Position numbers and translations under genes: made by a program. Under the pieces are notes generated by a model. It ran no database searches. It saw only the letters and a program-made list of their open reading frames with translations, and had not been told where the DNA came from. A stretch of DNA of 64,000 nt from Piezodorus guildinii (lineage: Eukaryota > Arthropoda > Insecta > Hemiptera > Pentatomidae), in the NCBI GenBank assembly GCA_023052935.1, contig CM041292.1:79866169-79930168 (forward strand), given 5' to 3'. Positions 59,500-64,000 of this stretch are shown one piece after another; position 1 is the stretch's first letter; each line of letters starts with the position of its first letter.

Positions 59500-60080
59500 A
59501 AAGAAAATATACATAAACAAGAGATGTAGAAAAGTTACCCATCGGCAGCTCTCTAAACATATTCTAAACTAGGAGGTCTTGAGGCCATCTTCATTTCAGA
59601 CGCTTCAGAGGATTATCAGGAATTGAAGTGGAAGAAACTATTGACGCTAAAGGATTAGAGTGTGAATGGAGTTTGTCATATAAGGGATGTTATGTGGTTC
59701 AGGCCAAATTAGCAACATACTGCACATTAAGGTCTTTATGGATCATCTTTATTCGTTAAAAAGTCAGAAACATTGAGGATTTACGAAGGATTATGGTTTG
59801 TAGGGATTGGATACGGGAAGAATTTGATGGTTTAATAGAGCCCCAAAGCTCTACTTCGTAAGTCCACATCGGCCTTATGATAGTCATGTAGATGATCATT
59901 TTGTAGTCAAGTGGAAATTAGAACGTTTGTATAGTGAGCGTTGGAGTAGCCGAAAACGTCGAGCAGTTTCTTGTCGTTTCAGTCTTGTATGAGGGTTCCA
60001 AGTTAGGCGTTAGTATAGGTGGAGTCCTAGATATCGGATCTGTTCAACAGGAACTAGCAGAATGTTATTGAAGGACACTG
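59500..60080 (-). pseudogene. jockey-like RT relic, copy 2 of family L3
   Basis: The minus strand reads RYLGLHLY*RLTWNPHTRLK, then RQETARRFRLLQRSL (60035-59935), TIIRPMWTYEVELWGSIKPS with NSSRIQSLQTIILRK (about 59890-59790), and MIHKDLNVQYVANLA. YLGLHLD.RLTW..H...K and WTYG.ELWG...PSN are hallmark jockey motifs after the catalytic YADD. It is less decayed than copy 1 but has stops and frameshifts. Confidence 0.75.
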
Positions 60081-61322
60081 TAGGGCAGAATCTTCAGAAC
60101 TAAAATAAATTGCCCAGAAAACTCGATATGCCAAGAAAAGGCCACATAATGAAATTTGAAATGGTTTTGTGAAGACTTAAATTTCAACTTTCTTGTCATG
60201 GAAAACGTTTTTACTCATTATGCCATGAAATATTTGAAGGCGCGTATTACTTGAATTTTCTCGCTCTTTTTACTTCTTCCCCAGAAAGATGGTTATGGAA
60301 ACAGAGAGAATTTTATAGTATTTAAGTGGATGAACAACTTATAACAAACCTTTCATATGTAAAATCGAGATGTCAAATAAAAATGTACTATCCTTCCGTC
60401 GACAGCATGGATTTCTAGGACTAATTTTTCAGATGTATGAACCAAGTAAAACCGAGGCGAATGGATTGGAATGTTATTAATGTTAGTAGACGTGGTTTTG
60501 ATAGTAAATTATATTGCTGTGATATTTTATTACAGAAAACACATTTGGCTCTCTTTCAGTATTTCTGGAGTACTCTGTTAGGAACAGCAATAATGTTCCT
60601 TTTTTGGTTTCATTTGAAAAAGTAAATTATAAATGTTAGTTACCAATGACCAGATCCAGGTGTTTTATCACTGAATGATATGGAGCAGGTGCGGATTACT
60701 CCAGTGTCGCTTGTAGTGGCTAAGTACCGTACCCTATGGCAGGCTAAGCCCTCCCGCTCCCTGCCTCATGCCCTATCCCTTTTCGGATCGTTACTAACAC
60801 CTCAGTTTTATGACCCGGCAGCTGTGTACCTCAGAGCGGATTGCAGATATTGCACCGTTATCCTCTACTGTTCTCTTTCTGGGGAAATTGAACATATCTT
60901 TCTTAGTTTGTGTTGTATGGCACAACCCTTGCACTTAAAAGATCTAAAATATTGTGACAAAAGAAAATCAATCTTTCTTCAAATAGTCTTTTCAATCCAA
61001 TAGGTAGGAATTGCTTAGTAATTAAGGAATGAACAAAATAGTCTCCATAAATTATTAATTTTGATTTACATGGTCCAATGTTTTCGAAATGTTTTCCTTT
61101 CATCGTGAAGCTTTTTGAAAATTCAACAATAAAATTTACTGCCTGACTCATAATGTAATAAAATGATGTATATAAATCCGTTTGTATATACAATACATCC
61201 GTATATATTGTAATATCGATATATACAAAATATTTTTGCAAAACCTAGCTAACATTTATTAATTACTAAGTCACTTATTATCATCGATAACCTTTTATTA
61301 TCATCGATTATTCTGTTATATT
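60081..61322. other. No supported gene
   Basis: A 107-codon plus frame at 60680-61003 (SLPHALSLFGSLLTPQFYDP) lies in GC-richer sequence. It has no recognised motif or convincing splice sites, and is left as an unsupported ORF. Confidence 0.4.
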
Positions 61323-62206
61323 ACTTTCACTTACCTATATATGAAATATATAGTAAGGGATAGTATAGCGAACGTGAACATTTTCGAATTCCAGTGTTCA
61401 ACGGAAATGTAAGTTTAAGTGTGACCAAGTCCAGCAAAAAGGTCTCAGTGTGTGGTGACTCCCGCGCGTTAACGAATACTCCTACGAAACTGAAATTTCA
61501 CATTTAAGATAAATATACGCCCGAGATGTTAAAAAAAAAAATTTCATCAAAATCAGATAACCAGCAGAGCCACTTTATACCATGAATTTTGCACCTTTTT
61601 ACGATTTTCTTAAAAACGGCTCTAATGATTTTTATTAAACTCGCTATGTGAATGTAAAATTGGGCGGGCTTTAACATCATGTAGGTTTCATTCTGATTGA
61701 AATAGTCTGACAGGGCTTAAAAACCGATATTTCAAAATTTCTTCCTCTCAAGTACCTTTAATTTTGTAGATTCGAAAAATTATCCAAATCGTCTGATTAG
61801 TATTGCTAAACACAGGTAAATATACATGTTGAATAAATTCGATATCCAACTAAACGAGAAAACTGCAAAAATATTTTTTTAATGAAATTTTTTGTTTTGT
61901 ACTTCATAACAGAAATATACATGTATAATATACCGTTGGAATGCTAAATATTTTAGAAAAAATAGTATCTTATATATACTATTGTAAAAGTTAACGGAGA
62001 ATGATGAAAAGCTGATAAACCAAACTGATTGTCGTAGATAATAATATATTAGATTATTTAATAAAACACGTGTTTCTATTAAAACCCAATTCAAATAATT
62101 CTTAAACAATTTATTTTCGTTTAAAAATGTGTTTTGAAATTCTTGATGTAAATTGTTGATATAAATAATGGATTTAAGTGAAAGTCATGTGTTGCGCGCA
62201 CCAGAT
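61323..62206 (+). repeat. Family E copy E12, end to end
   Basis: Runs from ACTTTCACTTACC with the CTATATAT-GAA-ATATATAG hairpin to AAGTGAAAGTCATGTGTTGC and CACCAGAT. It contains all internal blocks of the family. The ends carry an inverted ACTTTCACTT/AAGTGAAAGT. No coding capacity. Confidence 0.8.
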
Positions 62207-62260
62207 CTTTTTGGAGATTGGATGAAGACTAGGCCTTTAGCTCTTTAGCTAGTTCAGTTT

Positions 62261-62345
62261 TGAGCCTGTGATGGCGATTAGTCTAGGGTCACTGAAGACT
62301 TGATGTGGCACAGTGTAGGTTCGATTCCCACCTAATCTTGGGATT
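62261..62345 (+). other. tRNA-like SINE head or tRNA pseudogene
   Basis: TGTGATGGCGATTAGTCTAG resembles an A box, and GTAGGTTCGATTCCCAC has a consensus B box (GGTTCGATTCC) with a T stem pairing at 4 of 5 positions. No acceptor stem closes it, so a functional tRNA is unlikely. Confidence 0.4.
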
Positions 62346-62563
62346 CTCGCTCTGTTAAACACGCTGCCTGGGATTGGCAAAGAGGATCAACACACAGACT
62401 GGTACACTGTCTGTTATACAGATTCTATATAATATTTTTATTGGCCTTCTAAGGAACACATCAGTTCACCAATTCAATGCCTTCTTTCCTTTTTTTCCAA
62501 CTCCCTTTAATCAATACACTTCTTCTTTTAATAACGTTTCTTTCCTTTTTTCCTCAGAGATGA

Positions 62564-63074
62564 TAATAATAATAATAATAGGCTTACCGAACTCGAAGGT
62601 TCGATGCCGATACCACCAAACTTCGCCTGCACAGACTCGTCCAATGTTTACCGGTCAAGCCCAAGCCCCCGAGATCAGCCTTAATGCAATCCTCCCATCG
62701 ACGCTTTGGCCTACCTTTCGGACGCCTACCAGTCGGTTCAGCGAATACCAACTTTCTCGGAATCCGTTTCTCACTAAGCCCAACAACTTTACGCGCCCAT
62801 TTGAGTCTCCGCGATGCTATCAACTCAATTATATTCACAGGGTACAAACCCCGCAATTCCGCGTTGTGCAACCTTCTAAAACTCCCCAGTGGCCTCATCT
62901 CTCTTCGGACCAAATATTTTACGCAGTACCTTATTCTCGAAAACCTTAAGCCGTTGTTCATCCTTCAAAGTAAGCGGCCACGTTTCGCATCCGTAAAGAA
63001 CCGTTGGAAGAATAATAGTTTTATAAATTCTAACCTTTAAGTTTTTAGACAGAAGCCGCGAGCTAAGTAATTTA
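62564..63074 (-). pseudogene. 5'-truncated LINE with 13-bp target duplication
   Basis: The minus strand reads SSRLLSKNLKVRIYKTIILP, TVLYGCETWPLTLKDEQRLK, VFENKVLRKIFGPKRDEATG, then after a frameshift RLHNAELRGLYPVN, SRRLKWARKVVGLSEKRIPR, and GRRPKGRPKRRWEDCIKADL. This is the standard end of the insect endonuclease-RT LINEs in which LYGCETW, FE.K.LR.I(F/Y)GP and GRP..RW.D occur. A (ATT)n tail (plus strand ATAATAATAATAATA at 62564-62580) ends it. TCCTCAGAGATGA is repeated exactly at 62551-62563 and 63075-63087. Confidence 0.9.
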
Positions 63075-63087
63075 TCCTCAGAGATGA

Positions 63088-63640
63088 CAACTTTTAATTT
63101 TGCCCTTAATTCTGTTTTATTCGTAATATCTTGTGTTGCTATCCGTAACTTTTCATGTCCTTTTCAGCTTCAACCATCCGTATTTTATTTACTTATTATT
63201 CATTTTCGTAAAAAATATTTGGACTTTAGATAATGAAACAAATTTTTTAAGTAAAAATGGAAAGAACGGTAATGAAACCCTGGACTCAGGGTTTATCTTA
63301 TATAATTAATCAAGCTCATAAACCAACTGTTAAACACAAATTTAAACTATTTCATTGAGATTTTAAGTGATTATTTAACAATATAATGAAGGAACCTATT
63401 TGGAATATTATGTGTGTATGCTATATAAAGTAGTGGAGCAAGTACTGGTCCCTGATGTACTCCTGCTAAAGTTGGTTAATTATAGAAAGTTTTGAGCTAA
63501 AGGTTATGTTCTTCTAAGAAAAATATTGTTTAGAGTCGAACAATAAATAAGCATAAAATATTTTATTACTAAAATCACTCAAAAAGGATTCCTGCTCAAA
63601 ATAATAATTATAACATATATAAAAACGCTGAAAAATATTA
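63088..63640. other. No gene seen
   Basis: AT-rich flank between the LINE insertion and a family F copy. Confidence 0.5.
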
Positions 63641-63647
63641 CACAATT

Positions 63648-64000
63648 GTTTATTATTTCCAAATAATTATATTAGGGTATAAATGATTCAATAGCTGTTT
63701 ATAGCTGCTAACATTTCCGATTTTTCTCTATGTTCAACAATAACTGACTTTTGGTGGAATTAAATCTATTATAATTTGTGACTTGAATATATAGATCAAT
63801 TTTTTTTTCGTCTGTTTATCACGCTTTACTGAATCTAAAACTCTATACATAATTTTCTCCATCTTCAAAAATAACTGAGTTATGGGCGTAACTATGGGTA
63901 AAATTTCAATTTCTTTCTTTTCTTATTTCTCTTTTTATGATTATTCGAGGTTTTTTTTATTAAAAAAGGCTAATAATTGTTTTCTCTATATTTGAAACTA
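63648..64000 (+). repeat. Family F copy F5, cut by the window end
   Basis: Begins GTTTATTATTTCCAAATAAT like F4. It contains TGAATCTAAAACTCTATACA and TCTTCAAAAATAACTGAGTT, and runs off the end. Confidence 0.7.

Noticed and set aside
60680..61003. 107-codon plus-strand ORF as a gene
   Set aside because: No recognised motif, no convincing splice sites, and length is within chance for a GC-richer patch.
62374..63040. Plus-strand frames of 118-191 codons
   Set aside because: Antisense to the truncated LINE at 62564-63074; no start context or motif.

Overview
The window looks like a gene-poor, strongly AT-rich stretch of an animal nuclear genome, most likely an insect (possibly hemipteran; low confidence, and no diagnostic host gene was recognised). 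The reasons are a spliced zinc-finger/MULE transposase gene with GT..AG intron, tRNA-derived SINEs, mariner, Tc1-like and piggyBac-type elements, Helitrons, and nine non-LTR retrotransposon relics of insect-type clades. No bacterial operon, rRNA gene, intact tRNA gene or CRISPR array was seen.

Layout. 0-10 kb: repeat families E and G, three LINE relics (2.5, 5.2 and 8.1-9.3 kb, all minus strand) and the best host-exon candidate (9460-9757, plus). 10-16 kb: a SINE with a target-site duplication, a piggyBac-type MITE, and a Tc1-like relic carrying a nested SINE. 16-18.5 kb: the most complete gene, a two-exon, 777-aa MULE-like transposase-derived protein on the minus strand. 18.5-27.5 kb: mostly unannotatable sequence, a LINE tail and a long family-E copy containing a nested palindromic element. 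27.5-28.6 kb: two abutting Helitron remnants. 30.2-32.3 kb: a decayed mariner interrupted by a LINE. 33.0-33.8 kb: a G element with 119-bp inverted arms and a 10-bp direct repeat. 34.7-44.1 kb: dispersed repeats, SINEs and a nested 147-bp MITE. 45.5-46.6 kb: an intact RNase H C-terminus of an I-like LINE. 50.2-53.3 kb: a TIR element (family F), a young but internally deleted mariner, SINEs and (TA)n tracts. 57.5-60.1 kb: two jockey-like RT relics. 61.3-64 kb: a family-E copy, a 5'-truncated LINE with a 13-bp target duplication, and a family-F copy that runs off the end.

How it fits together. The window is mainly a record of nested transposition: SINE in Tc1-like, LINE in mariner, LINE in E, G in E, MITE in E. 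All nine recognisable LINE relics lie on the minus strand, whereas SINEs lie on both. Together with a plus-strand exon candidate this suggests, but does not prove, that the window is intronic in a large plus-strand gene. The most novel signal is family G. Its arms carry a module CTGANGA-stem-GAAAC, like the hammerhead-ribozyme core, and the stem covaries between copies. Repeat family letters A to G are my own labels for this window only.
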